A stretch of 64,000 nt of DNA from Sphingorhabdus contaminans (GTDB lineage Bacteria; Pseudomonadota; Alphaproteobacteria; Sphingomonadales; Sphingomonadaceae): contig NZ_VKKU01000001.1 of NCBI RefSeq assembly GCF_007280415.1, positions 682,001-746,000 of the forward strand, given 5' to 3'. The notes below the pieces were generated by a model. That model was not told where the DNA came from and did no database searches. It worked only from the letters and a program-made list of their open reading frames with translations. Of this stretch, positions 51,108 through 60,002 are shown in pieces. The position numbers were made by a program, and so were the translations under genes. The stretch's first letter is position 1, and each line of letters starts with the position of its first letter.

Positions 51108-52236
51108 ACGCATCGAGTTCCGAGACGGATCGGACGCCCATGAGTTTCATGTCGCGTTCGATTTCGTCCCGTAACTTCCCGACCACGCGCTGCACGCCCG
51201 CTTCGCCCGCTGCGGCCAGTGCGTAAAGATACAATCGCCCGCCGGAGCAAGCCGTTGCTCCGGCGGCGATTGCTTTAAGGACATGGCTGCCTCGCCGGAC
51301 CCCGCCGTCGCAGATGATGTCGATCTTGCCGCCGACCGCATCGGCGATTTCCGATATCTGGTCAAAAGGTGCCCGCGAGCCGTCAAGTTGCCGCCCGCCA
51401 TGGTTGGACACCATGATCGCCGTGGCACCAATATCGACCGCGCGTCTGGCATCCTCAACCGACATGATCCCTTTCAGGCAGAATTCACCACCCCAGTCCG
51501 ACCGGACTTTTTCGGCCATGGCCCAGTCCATCGATGTGTCGAGCATCGTGTTGAAATATTCGGCCACGGAAACAGCCACATTGGTGCCCGCATCCACATG
51601 CGTCTGAAGATTGGGCAGCGCGAATTTCTCGCGAAACAGATAGTTCAGCGCCCACATCGGGTGGATAGCGTAACTGAGCACAGACGATGGCGTAAAGCGT
51701 GGCGGGGACGTGAAGCCGCTGCGCAAGCAGCGTTCGCGGTTACCCGAAACAATGGTATCTACGGTCAGGGCAATGGCATCAAACTTCGCCGCTTTGCAGC
51801 GTTCGATCATCGACCGGTTGAGGCCCTTATCCTTGTGTATATAGAGCTGGAACATCTTCGGCGACGATATGGTCTCCCCGATTTCCTCAATGCTTACCGT
51901 GGCGAGGGAGGAAATACCGAACCATGTGCCGAATGTCTGCGCCGTTGCGGCCACCGCACGTTCGCCTTGCCAGTGAAAAAGCCGCTGCAACGCCGTCGGC
52001 GACAGCATCAACGGCATGGTAATGGGTTTGCCCATCACGGTCACATCCATGTCGATGTCTGAAACTCCGGCAAGGACATTGGGTACCAGATCGCAATCGT
52101 CGAACGCCGATGTGTTGCGGTCTTTGGTCCGCTCGTCATCCGCAGCGCCGTCTATATAGTTGAAGATCGGTGACGGCAGGCGTGCCTTTGCGAGACGCCG
52201 GAAATCTTCGACATTATGGCAATCGCTCAACTGCAT
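51088..52236 (-). CDS. FMN-dependent alpha-hydroxy-acid dehydrogenase (LldD-like)
   Basis: 382 residues. FMN oxidoreductase barrel with active-site His279 in SNHGGRQLDG, substrate arginine region nearby, DAIALTVDTIVSGNRE and GGVRRGSHVLKAIAAGA. It matches the lactate/glycolate/mandelate dehydrogenase superfamily. Substrate not determined; L-lactate or another hydroxyacid is plausible. Its C-terminus overlaps creD on the other strand. Confidence 0.92.
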   Translation of the reverse strand: MQLSDCHNVEDFRRLAKARLPSPIFNYIDGAADDERTKDRNTSAFDDCDLVPNVLAGVSDIDMDVTVMGKPITMPLMLSPTALQRLFHWQGERAVAATAQTFGTWFGISSLATVSIEEIGETISSPKMFQLYIHKDKGLNRSMIERCKAAKFDAIALTVDTIVSGNRERCLRSGFTSPPRFTPSSVLSYAIHPMWALNYLFREKFALPNLQTHVDAGTNVAVSVAEYFNTMLDTSMDWAMAEKVRSDWGGEFCLKGIMSVEDARRAVDIGATAIMVSNHGGRQLDGSRAPFDQISEIADAVGGKIDIICDGGVRRGSHVLKAIAAGATACSGGRLYLYALAAAGEAGVQRVVGKLRDEIERDMKLMGVRSVSELDASKLRWR

Positions 52237-52241
52237 GAGGG

Positions 52242-53129
52242 TTACTGCAGGCCTTGAAGATAATTGCAGGCATTGGGGTTCTTGCTACGGATACCCCGTT
52301 GCAGCGCCTCCATGCGCTGTTCCGACGTGCCGTGCGTGAACATGCTTTCGACGGGCGCACGCCCTGCCTGCTGCATGAGGGTATCGTCGCCAATGGCATT
52401 GGCTGCACGCATTCCTTCTTCTATGTCGCCTGGCTCGATCCGGTCGGAGTTAATCCCGGCCCATACGCCGGCAAAGCAATCTGCCTGCAATTCCATCCCG
52501 ACTTGCAGGCGGTTCCCGTCTGTCTGGCTTGATTGCGCCTGAAGCTTCCGCACCTGGTCAGCAATGCCGGCCAGATTCTGGACATGGTGTCCAACCTCAT
52601 GTGCAACGACATAGGCATAGGCAAAGTCGCCACCCGCACCCATCTGCTTGTCCATCTGTTCAAAGAAGCTTGTGTCCAGATAGATGCCTTCATCGGTCGG
52701 GCAATAAAAGGGTCCCATTGCCGATTGTGCCGCGCCGCAGCCGGATTGGCCGCCGCCCTGATAGAAAGTCAGCTTCGCAGGTCGATAGTCACGCAACAAT
52801 TTGCCCCAGGTGTCTTCCGTCGATTTGAGGACACGGCAAGCAAACAGCTCTTCCTGTGTATCGCATGCCACATTGCCCGCGCTCGATTGCTGGCTGGTGC
52901 CGGGTGCTGACACGGGTCCGCCCATCGTCAGCATACCGCTGGAAATGACAAAATACCCCACGACCGCGATCAGCAGGACCGAGCCGCAGCCCATTTTGCG
53001 GCCAAGCAACATGGGCAACAAGCTGAACACAAGCCCAAGCATGCCACCCCCGCCACCGCCGCCAAAGCCGCCGCCTCCCGATCCTTGATCGCTGACATTT
53101 CCGCTCGGGTCCAGATCATCGAGGCGCAT
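52242..53129 (-). CDS. Neutral zinc metallopeptidase (YpfJ/DUF343-type)
   Basis: 295 residues. Gly-rich N-terminus (residues 15-30), one membrane segment (about residues 48-66), then an extracytoplasmic domain with HEVGHH (His177, Glu178, His181). Followed by QADCFAGVWAG and MEALQRGIRSKNPNACNYL. Typical of the YpfJ family of predicted metallopeptidases. The gene ends 5 bp before the hydroxyacid dehydrogenase start (52236), so the two form a leftward pair. Confidence 0.9.
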   Translation of the reverse strand: MRLDDLDPSGNVSDQGSGGGGFGGGGGGGMLGLVFSLLPMLLGRKMGCGSVLLIAVVGYFVISSGMLTMGGPVSAPGTSQQSSAGNVACDTQEELFACRVLKSTEDTWGKLLRDYRPAKLTFYQGGGQSGCGAAQSAMGPFYCPTDEGIYLDTSFFEQMDKQMGAGGDFAYAYVVAHEVGHHVQNLAGIADQVRKLQAQSSQTDGNRLQVGMELQADCFAGVWAGINSDRIEPGDIEEGMRAANAIGDDTLMQQAGRAPVESMFTHGTSEQRMEALQRGIRSKNPNACNYLQGLQ

Positions 53130-53218
53130 GTGATTCTCCGTTATTGCCGTCCGCCAACATTGCGGTTAGCGGGGTAAAGCGCAAGTAAAGTTCCCGTTCC
53201 ATACAAAGGTTATCGTTT

Positions 53219-54004
53219 ATGTTTCTCAAGGGTAAAACCGCTCTCATCACCGGATCCACTTCGGGAATTGGTCTCGGATATGCGAAAGCTTTGGCGACCG
53301 AAGGCGCGCAGGTCATGATCAACGGATTTGGTGATCAGGCGGCCATTGACGGTCATGTATCCGACTTGACGGCACTGAGCGGGGCAGGGGCGCTCCATTC
53401 GGCTGCGGACATGACGAAGCCTGATGAAATCCGGGCGATGGTTGCCGATTGCACCGAAAAGCTGGGCACCCCCGACATTCTGATAAATAATGCGGGCATC
53501 CAGCATGTGGCACCGGTCGATGAATTTCCGGAAGACAAATGGGATGCCATTCTTGCCATCATCCTGTCTTCGGCCTTTCACACGACCAAGGCGGCTTTGC
53601 CCGGTATGAAGTCAAAGGGATGGGGGCGCGTTATCAATACCGGATCAATGCACAGTCTGGTCGCGTCACCCTATAAATCCGCCTATAATGCGGCCAAGCA
53701 TGGACTGTCCGGTTTTACGAAAACAGTTGCGCTTGAGGTTGCGACCCAAGGCATCACGGTCAATTGCATCTGTCCGGGTTATGTCTGGACACCTCTGGTC
53801 GAAGGGCAGATTCCCGATACGATGAAGACCCGAAACCTGACCCGGGAACAGGTCATCAATGATGTACTGTTGGCCAACCAGCCCCAGAAGCAGTTCGTGC
53901 AGGTCGATCAACTGGCCGCCCTGGCTCTCTTTCTCTGCCGCGATGAAGCCAGCGCGATTACAGGCGCGAATCTGTCCGTGGATGGAGGCTGGACCGCCCA
54001 ATAG
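53219..54004 (+). CDS. bdhA: 3-hydroxybutyrate dehydrogenase
   Basis: 261 residues. SDR with GSTSGIGLG motif, NNAGIQHVAPV, catalytic Ser143 (INTGSMHSLVASP), Tyr156 and Lys160 (YNAAKHG), and LCRDEASAITGANLSVDGGW. The IQHVAPVDEFP and HSLVASPYKSAY segments are specific to 3-hydroxybutyrate dehydrogenases. Converts 3-hydroxybutyrate to acetoacetate with NAD, linked to PHB and ketone metabolism. Starts 89 bp from the divergent metallopeptidase gene. Confidence 0.92.
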   Translation: MFLKGKTALITGSTSGIGLGYAKALATEGAQVMINGFGDQAAIDGHVSDLTALSGAGALHSAADMTKPDEIRAMVADCTEKLGTPDILINNAGIQHVAPVDEFPEDKWDAILAIILSSAFHTTKAALPGMKSKGWGRVINTGSMHSLVASPYKSAYNAAKHGLSGFTKTVALEVATQGITVNCICPGYVWTPLVEGQIPDTMKTRNLTREQVINDVLLANQPQKQFVQVDQLAALALFLCRDEASAITGANLSVDGGWTAQ

Positions 54005-54043
54005 GAGGGCGTGCCGCGCGAAACAGCAAGTCTGCGCCCGAGG

Positions 54044-54478
54044 TTACTGGGCGTAATTGCCTTGCGCTAAATCGGCAGGATTTGCCTGCTGCATATTTAC
54101 CTGCGGGATGTTGTAACCTGGCATCGGTGCCTGGGCATAATTATTTGGCGCGTTGGGGGCCTGTTCCTGCGGGTACTGCATTTCATTCTGCAGGTTCTGC
54201 TGCTGCTGTTGCATGCCGCTACCATATGGATTTCCGTCAATAACGGGTTCACCCACAGCGAGCATATCTTCGCCATCCTCTTCCGGAGAGCCTTCGTCGA
54301 CGGCTTCTTCGTCGGAAATGTCGGTATTGCCTTCGTTGGCAGGAGGCGCGACAGGTGCTGCCGGGGCTGTTTGGGCGACGGTAACCGGTTCGCTGTCGAA
54401 GGTCAGGTTGGCGGTGACGAATGTGATGAGCGCAGCAACCCCAAGGACGCCCAGCAGCAGTTTCAGAATATTATCCAT
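54044..54478 (-). CDS. Gln/Asn/Pro-rich exported or anchored hypothetical protein
   Basis: 144 residues. One N-terminal membrane segment (NILKLLLGVLGVAALITFV), then an acidic, Pro-rich linker (ISDEEAVDEGSPEEDGEDML) and a Gln/Asn-rich C-terminus (SGMQQQQQNLQNEMQYPQEQ, NNYAQAPMPGYN). No known family. It is probably membrane-tethered and disordered outside the membrane. ATG 54478 has GGGAA upstream with 6-nt spacing. Convergent with the hydroxybutyrate dehydrogenase gene. Confidence 0.65.
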   Translation of the reverse strand: MDNILKLLLGVLGVAALITFVTANLTFDSEPVTVAQTAPAAPVAPPANEGNTDISDEEAVDEGSPEEDGEDMLAVGEPVIDGNPYGSGMQQQQQNLQNEMQYPQEQAPNAPNNYAQAPMPGYNIPQVNMQQANPADLAQGNYAQ

Positions 54479-54562
54479 TATCGTTCCCGACCTGTTTTGC
54501 ACAGGCGTGTTACCGCAAGGCTGTTAATAATATATTAGCGATGCAAATAACGGGTGGCGAAG

Positions 54563-54592
54563 AAAAAGGCCGCCGACATGGCTGTCGGCGGC
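54563..54592 (-). terminator. Intrinsic terminator of the aceA transcript
   Basis: Read leftward: GCCGCCGACA pairs with TGTCGGCGGC (54569-54578 with 54583-54592) across a 4-nt loop, then a five-T run on the minus strand (AAAAA at 54563-54567 on plus). It lies about 45 bp beyond the small gene that follows aceA. Confidence 0.85.
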
Positions 54593-54637
54593 TTAGTTGT
54601 TTTCCTCCCCAGGAAAATCGTTGAAGTGGGCGGACTT

Positions 54638-54796
54638 TTACTTGCCGCCGGCACTGCCTAAGCGGTGGTAAAGCCGAGCGAATTTTACCGATTCCGGCTT
54701 GTCCTTGATCTCTTCCAGGTAAAATACCAGAGCTTGGCGGAGCAAGGTCAAATCTTCGGTCGACAGCACCGCCCTTGCACGTTGTGGTTCGCCCAT
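54638..54796 (-). CDS. Small hypothetical protein following aceA
   Basis: 52 residues. Mostly helical and charged: LSTEDLTLLRQALVFYLEEI, KDKPESVKFARLYHRLGSA. No family recognised. ATG 54796 has AAGGAG about eight bases upstream, strong support for translation. It starts 16 bp after the isocitrate lyase stop and ends before a terminator, so it is co-transcribed with aceA. The role may be unrelated or a modulator of the shunt; nothing in the sequence decides. Confidence 0.7.
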   Translation of the reverse strand: MGEPQRARAVLSTEDLTLLRQALVFYLEEIKDKPESVKFARLYHRLGSAGGK

Positions 54797-54812
54797 AATA
54801 TCTCTCCTTGCG

Positions 54813-56414
54813 TCAGGCTGCGTTTGCAAACTGGTTCATGGTGTTGTCTTTACCGCCTGCTTTCAGTGCGGCTTCACCGGCGAAATATTCCTTGTGATCA
54901 TCGCCGATGTCGGAACCCGACATATTCTGGTGTTTGACACAGGCGATACCCTGACGGATTTCCTTGCGCTGGACGCCGGCAACATAACCGAGCATGCCCA
55001 TTTCGCCGAAATAATCCTTGGCAAGATTATCGGTGCTGAGCGCCGCTGTATGGTAGGTCGGCAGCGTAATCAGATGGTGGAAGATACCGGCGCGCTTGGC
55101 CGAGTCGCGCTGGAAGTTCTGGATACGGTTATCGGCTTCCTGGCTGAGCTCGGTTTCGTCATAGGATGCGCTCATCAGATTGGCGCGGTCATAGGCCGAA
55201 ACATCCTTGCCTTCTGCGCTCCAGGCATCGAACACCTGCTGACGGAAGTTGAGGGTCCAGTTGAAGCTGGGCGAGTTGTTATAGGCCAGCTTCGCATTGG
55301 GAACGACTTCGCGGATACGGTCCACCATGCCGGCAATCTGTTCGATATGGGGCTTTTCCGTTTCGATCCAGATCAGGTCTGCGCCGTTCTGCAGGCTGGT
55401 GATGCAGTCCAGAACGCAACGGTCTTCACCAGTGCCCGAGCGGAACTGGAACAGGTTCGATGGCAGGCGCTTCGGACGCAACAGCTTTCCATTGCGGTTC
55501 AGAATGACGTCGCCATTGCGTGCCGTTGCCGGATCGATTTCCTCGCAATCAAGGAAGCTGTTATACTGGTCGCCAAGGTCACCGGGTTCTTTCGACACCG
55601 CGATCTGCTTGGTCAGACCTGCGCCAAGCGAGTCGGTGCGTGCAACGATGATGCCATCGGGTACGCCGAGTTCGAGGAACGCGTAGCGGCATGCACGGAT
55701 TTTCTGCAGAAAGTCTTCGTGCGGCACGGTGACTTTTCCGTCCTGATGGCCACATTGCTTTTCATCCGACACCTGGTTCTCGATCTGAAGGGCGCATGCG
55801 CCTGCTTCGATCATCTTCTTTGCAAGCAGATAGGTGGCTTCTGCATTGCCGAAACCGGCGTCGATGTCCGCGATGATCGGAACGACATGGGTTTCGTAAT
55901 TATCGATCTTGGCGAGCAGTTCGGCCTCTTTGGCGGTTTCGCCATTTTCGCGCGCCTTGTCGAGGTCGCGGAACAACAGGTTGAGTTCGCGGCTGTCGGC
56001 CTGGCGCAGGAAGGTGTAGAGTTCCTCAATCAGCGCGGGAACGCTCGTCTTTTCGTGCATCGACTGGTCGGGAAGGGGGCCGAATTCGCTGCGCAATGCG
56101 GCGATCATCCAGCCGGACAAATAGAGGTAGCGTTTTTTGGTAGTGCCAAAATGCTTCTTGACCGAAATCATCTTCTGCTGGGCAATGAACCCGTGCCAGC
56201 AGCCCAGCGACTGGGTGTAGTTGGCGGGATCGGCGTCATATTCGGCCATATCCTGCCGCATGATCTTGGCGGTGTAGCGGGCAATGTCGAGACCTGTCTG
56301 GAAACGGTTCTGCAATTGCATTCTGGCGACGGATTCGGGGCTGATGGAGTCCCAGGTTCCGTTCTGTGATGCGATCAGCTTGCTGTTTTCGGTGATGAAG
56401 TTTTTGTACGACAT
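54813..56414 (-). CDS. aceA: Isocitrate lyase (long form)
   Basis: 533 residues, the longer AceA group like that of Pseudomonas. Catalytic signature EKQCGHQDGK with Cys221, NFITENSKLIASQNGTWDS near the start and LGCWHGFIAQQKMISVKKHF around 70-90. It cleaves isocitrate to glyoxylate and succinate, the first step of the glyoxylate shunt. ATG 56414. The divergent gene at 56568 encodes an ScfR/RamB-type regulator, and three TTGTAAW copies with two palindromes lie between. Malate synthase is not in the window. Confidence 0.96.
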   Translation of the reverse strand: MSYKNFITENSKLIASQNGTWDSISPESVARMQLQNRFQTGLDIARYTAKIMRQDMAEYDADPANYTQSLGCWHGFIAQQKMISVKKHFGTTKKRYLYLSGWMIAALRSEFGPLPDQSMHEKTSVPALIEELYTFLRQADSRELNLLFRDLDKARENGETAKEAELLAKIDNYETHVVPIIADIDAGFGNAEATYLLAKKMIEAGACALQIENQVSDEKQCGHQDGKVTVPHEDFLQKIRACRYAFLELGVPDGIIVARTDSLGAGLTKQIAVSKEPGDLGDQYNSFLDCEEIDPATARNGDVILNRNGKLLRPKRLPSNLFQFRSGTGEDRCVLDCITSLQNGADLIWIETEKPHIEQIAGMVDRIREVVPNAKLAYNNSPSFNWTLNFRQQVFDAWSAEGKDVSAYDRANLMSASYDETELSQEADNRIQNFQRDSAKRAGIFHHLITLPTYHTAALSTDNLAKDYFGEMGMLGYVAGVQRKEIRQGIACVKHQNMSGSDIGDDHKEYFAGEAALKAGGKDNTMNQFANAA

Positions 56415-56488
56415 TTACAATTCCTCGGGATTTATTAATTCGGCTGATGCTTGGTCTGCCCAATTCGGGCCGGGAGGGCGAGTCAGAA

Positions 56489-56561
56489 TTGTAATATTTG
56501 TTGTGTGTGCGTCGCACAAAACGTGATTAACGTTGTAATGTTGTAAATATTGTGACAATAT
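56489..56561. promoter_or_regulatory. Candidate operator cluster in aceA/regulator intergenic region
   Basis: In the 153-bp AT-rich divergent region TTGTAAT occurs at 56489-56495 and 56533-56539 and TTGTAAA at 56541-56547. Palindromes are TGTGCG-T-CGCACA (56506-56518) and ATATTG-TGA-CAATAT (56547-56561). The last lies only 6 bp before the regulator ATG. These are likely sites for the ScfR-type protein and promoters of both genes. Confidence 0.5.
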
Positions 56562-56567
56562 CCGCCC

Positions 56568-57986
56568 ATGTCCGAGCAAAAGCTTTTCGCGGGCCATGCT
56601 GTCCGCCGTATCCGCAGGGCCAATGGCCTTACGCAGGCGTTGATGGCCGAGGCGCTGGAGGTTTCGCCTTCCTATCTGAACCTGATTGAGCGCAACCAGC
56701 GCCCGCTGACCGCGACATTGCTGCTGAAACTTGCGGAACGTTATGATTTCGACCCGCGCACCCTGACCGGATCGACACCCGGCGGCGGCGTGGAGGCGAT
56801 CCGTCGCCGCCTGTCGGACCCCATGTTTGCCGACCTGTCGATCGAACGTGTTCAGATCGAGGACTGGATCGCCGCCAGCCCCGACGCAGCCGAGGCCTTC
56901 GCCCGCGCGTTCGACCGCGTCTCGGGCGGATCGCATGGCAGCAGCGGCGTGGGCGAGGGCGGCCGTCCGGCGACCATCGAGCCTGAATCCATCGCCTCTG
57001 CCCGGCGCGAAATCGAACGGTGGCGCAACCATTTTGCCGATCTGGATGCGCAGGCCGAGATCTTGGCCGATGAACTCCGGCTCGCCAATCCCGACCTTTA
57101 TGGTGCGATGATCGAACGGTTGCGGGTGAAACATCAATTGTCGATCCGCATCCTGCCCTTTGATGTCATGCCCGACAGGCTGCGTCGTCTGGACCTCCAT
57201 GCCCGCCAGTTGCAGCTTTCCGAATTGCTCGATCCCGCCAGCCGGACATTTGCCGCGGCGTTCCAGCTTGCCATGCTGGAGGCCAAGGCGGAAATTGACG
57301 CGCTGGTCGCAGGGGCCAGCTTTACCGAACGGGCAGGGGAGCGGCTGTACCGCCGCCATTTGACCAGCTATTTTGCCGCCGCCGTGATGATGCCCTATGC
57401 CCGTTTCCTGCGGGCGTGCGAGACCACGGGCTATGACATATTGCTGCTGCAACGCCGCTTTGGCGCCGGTTTTGAACAGATTGCCCACCGCCTGACGACC
57501 TTGCAGCGCGTGGGCCAGCGGGGCTTACCTTTCTTCATGCTGCGGATCGACCGCGCAGGGCAGAGCAGCAAACGCTATGCCGGTGCCAGCGCATCGCCTC
57601 TGGTCGAAACCGACCGCCGTTGCCCCTTGTGGCATGTGCATAATGTCTTTGCGCGTCCCGGGACGTTGCTGCCGCAACTGGTGGAGTTGGAGGATGGCAG
57701 CCGCTGGTTCACGCTTTCCCGGGCCGTCCATCCGCAAACGGCGGTCAGCGGTGCCATCGAGGCGGAATTTGCCATATGTCTGGGGCTGGATGCGAAACTG
57801 GCCGCACCACTTGCCGCCGCGCGCGGGATCGATCTCGAAACCGGTGCGGCGACGGCCATCGGACTTGGTTGTCCTGCATGCACGCGGCCCGACTGCCCCC
57901 AACGCAGCGCACCGCCCGCAGGCCGTGTCCTGGTGTTCAACGAACGCGAACGGGGCATGTCGCCCTTCGCATTTGACCGGGATTAG
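56568..57986 (+). CDS. ScfR/RamB-type transcriptional regulator (short-chain fatty acyl responsive family)
   Basis: 472 residues. N-terminal Xre helix-turn-helix (about residues 11-66: IRRANGLTQALMAEALEVSP, YLNLIERNQRPLT), then the ImmA/IrrE-like middle (RHLTSYFAAAVMMPYARFL), and a C-terminal DUF2083 region with GCPACTRPDCP. RamB of actinobacteria, in this family, controls isocitrate lyase. Divergent to aceA, so it is likely its regulator. The HExxH peptidase motif is not seen. The stop overlaps the next convergent gene by four bases. Confidence 0.88.
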   Translation: MSEQKLFAGHAVRRIRRANGLTQALMAEALEVSPSYLNLIERNQRPLTATLLLKLAERYDFDPRTLTGSTPGGGVEAIRRRLSDPMFADLSIERVQIEDWIAASPDAAEAFARAFDRVSGGSHGSSGVGEGGRPATIEPESIASARREIERWRNHFADLDAQAEILADELRLANPDLYGAMIERLRVKHQLSIRILPFDVMPDRLRRLDLHARQLQLSELLDPASRTFAAAFQLAMLEAKAEIDALVAGASFTERAGERLYRRHLTSYFAAAVMMPYARFLRACETTGYDILLLQRRFGAGFEQIAHRLTTLQRVGQRGLPFFMLRIDRAGQSSKRYAGASASPLVETDRRCPLWHVHNVFARPGTLLPQLVELEDGSRWFTLSRAVHPQTAVSGAIEAEFAICLGLDAKLAAPLAAARGIDLETGAATAIGLGCPACTRPDCPQRSAPPAGRVLVFNERERGMSPFAFDRD

Positions 57987-59368
57987 CGCACAAAATCGCG
58001 GATACGGTCCAGCACCACTTCCATCGCCGGTTCGCGGGCACGCAAGATGTGGTTGTCGGTGTCGAGGGTGACGAGGGATGCGCCCTTGATATTGGACGCG
58101 AGCTCGATTGCCTGTTCCATGCCCACGCGCTTGTCGCCGCGGGCGTGGAAAATCAGCGTGGGGACATTGAGTTCGGACAGCCGGTGACGAACATCGATGC
58201 GGCTGAATATTTCCAGAAACGCGACGGCATTGGCGGGCGATACGGTCTGGCGCTGGAAATTATTGAACCATTCCAGCTCCTCAGACGTCGCCGAAGGAGT
58301 GAAGGATTCGGAAAATATCTGCCGGTAAAGCGGGGTGTCCTTGCCCCAGCCATTTTTGACGAGCGTGATGACCGCCTCACGCTCCGATGCCTCTTCCGCA
58401 TCTGCCCAATGCCGCCAGCCACTGCTATAGCCGCCCAGCAGGATAAGATGGGACACACGGTGCGGATGGCGAGCGGCATATTCAATGCTGACGGCGGCAC
58501 CCTGCGACAGGCCGAACAGCGGAAAGCGTTCCAGACCCAGAGTGTCCACCACCGCTTCCAGATCCGTGACCATGGCCTCGAACGACAGGTCTTTTACGTC
58601 CCAGTCCGAAAGGCCATTGGCGCGTTCGTCATAGCGGACAAGGCGGAATTCCTCCGACAGCCCGCCGACCATCCGGCCCCATAAGGGACTGCCCCAGTCC
58701 AGTTCCAGATGGTTCAGCCAGTTGGCTGTCTTGACCAGAGGGGGTCCTGCGCCCGTCACCGCATAGGCAATGCGCGCGCCGTCGGGTGCGAAGCAATAAT
58801 GTATGGCCTGGTCTATGGCGGGGGTGGGCCGGACATCAGCGTCCTCGGCCAGATCCAGTGCCATGGCGGCAAAGCGACGGCGATCGGCCTCCGGATAGGC
58901 CTTGTTGCGGGATGCTTCGTCAAGATAGCGGGCGCGCTTGCGGTCTATCGCGGCACGTTCGGACGCGAGCCAGAGGGAATATTCGTCCAGCGCCGGAAGA
59001 TCGATGCCCGGCAGGGGCAGTTCGAGCGCAAGGAGTGCGTCCAGATGATCAATGTCGAACTGGAATCCCGAAGAATCCAGCGACACCCGTTCGCGGTCGG
59101 CGGAAAGCAAGGCCGCTTCCTCCCCCAGCATGACGCGAATCTTGGACAGTGACCAGCGCAGCGCCGCGCGCGGATCGTCGGGAATGTCGAAAAACAATTC
59201 GCATAACCGTTCCCGCCGGACCGGCTTGGAGCTGAGCAACAGGAATATGAACAGCGCCCTTGTCTTGCGCGAGGCCGGAAGCTCGATTGCCTGACCCTGC
59301 CGGTCAAGCGCAATTTCACCCAGTAATTTGACTTGGATCGGCGCGTGGGGTCGCAAAACAGTCTCCAA
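57983..59368 (-). CDS. Alpha/beta hydrolase fused to an OmpR/SARP-like DNA-binding domain
   Basis: 461 residues. Residues 1-110 resemble a winged-helix/SARP domain (VKLLGEIALDRQGQAIELP, ASRKTRALFIFLLLSS, LRWSLSKIRVMLGEE). A linker helix follows, then an alpha/beta hydrolase from about residue 185: nucleophile Ser288 in GLSQGAA, acid Asp412 (ARGDKRVG), His440 (TDNHIL). The fold is typical of lipases/esterases, but with an added regulatory part. It may be a ligand-responsive regulator or a hydrolase regulated by DNA binding; undetermined. The gene's end overlaps the ScfR gene. Confidence 0.85.
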   Translation of the reverse strand: METVLRPHAPIQVKLLGEIALDRQGQAIELPASRKTRALFIFLLLSSKPVRRERLCELFFDIPDDPRAALRWSLSKIRVMLGEEAALLSADRERVSLDSSGFQFDIDHLDALLALELPLPGIDLPALDEYSLWLASERAAIDRKRARYLDEASRNKAYPEADRRRFAAMALDLAEDADVRPTPAIDQAIHYCFAPDGARIAYAVTGAGPPLVKTANWLNHLELDWGSPLWGRMVGGLSEEFRLVRYDERANGLSDWDVKDLSFEAMVTDLEAVVDTLGLERFPLFGLSQGAAVSIEYAARHPHRVSHLILLGGYSSGWRHWADAEEASEREAVITLVKNGWGKDTPLYRQIFSESFTPSATSEELEWFNNFQRQTVSPANAVAFLEIFSRIDVRHRLSELNVPTLIFHARGDKRVGMEQAIELASNIKGASLVTLDTDNHILRAREPAMEVVLDRIRDFVR

Positions 59369-59472
59369 ACATCACGTTTCCACGCACGACAGGAAAATTC
59401 CAACGCTCGTTCAAACGCACAGGCAAACGCAACGCTGCTTACAGCGCAACTTGAATTATAGAGAGCAAAACT

Positions 59473-59964
59473 ATGATTAACAAGCGTAACGAACCCGGAC
59501 TCGAAACTGTCACCACCGATCCCGTATCCAAAAAGGCGAGCCAGTTCGCCCAAGGCATTGTTTCGGGTGATTTTTCAGGACGAGGCGATCCGTGCGAATT
59601 TGCGGCCTTTGAAGAGCATGTTCTGAAAAGCGAGGTTGGCCTTCTGGCGCGACTCGAGTCCGGAATTGACGTTGCCGATATTGGCTGTGGTGCGGGGCAA
59701 GCCGTCAATCATCTGGCGAAGCTCTATCCGAACAGCCGCTTTACCGGTTTTGATGAATCGGTACTCGACATTGAAAAGGCAAAGCACATGGCGGCCGAAA
59801 TGGGTTTGACCAATGTCGATTTCTACGCCGTTGATGTGGGAATGCTCGATTCAAATGTCGTCTTTGACCTGATCCTGCCCTCAACCCGCTACATTACCGG
59901 AAGCTATCGCAGGAAATGCGCACAGATGGAAATCTGTCCGGAGAAAACGGTAATCTGCCGATAA
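59473..59964 (+). pseudogene. Truncated class I SAM-dependent methyltransferase
   Basis: 163 codons. SAM motif I (VADIGCGAGQAVNHL) and YPNSRFTGFDESVL are clear, as is GLTNVDFYAVDVG and VVFDLI. Beyond FDLI the expected continuation (TAFDAIHD-like region, post-motifs) is absent and the last 25 residues look unrelated. In relatives a wHTH dimerisation domain also precedes the core; here only about 50 unlike residues do. So both ends are lost or changed. Divergent from the hydrolase fusion gene. It could be a short real protein, but decay is more likely. Confidence 0.55.
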
Positions 59965-60002
59965 GGTCAGTCCACCCAAACTGTCAGGCAATATAGAGAC
60001 TG

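Noticed and set aside
54894-56369. 491-codon open frame antisense to aceA
   Set aside because: Isocitrate lyase on the other strand is unambiguous; the antisense frame is an artefact.
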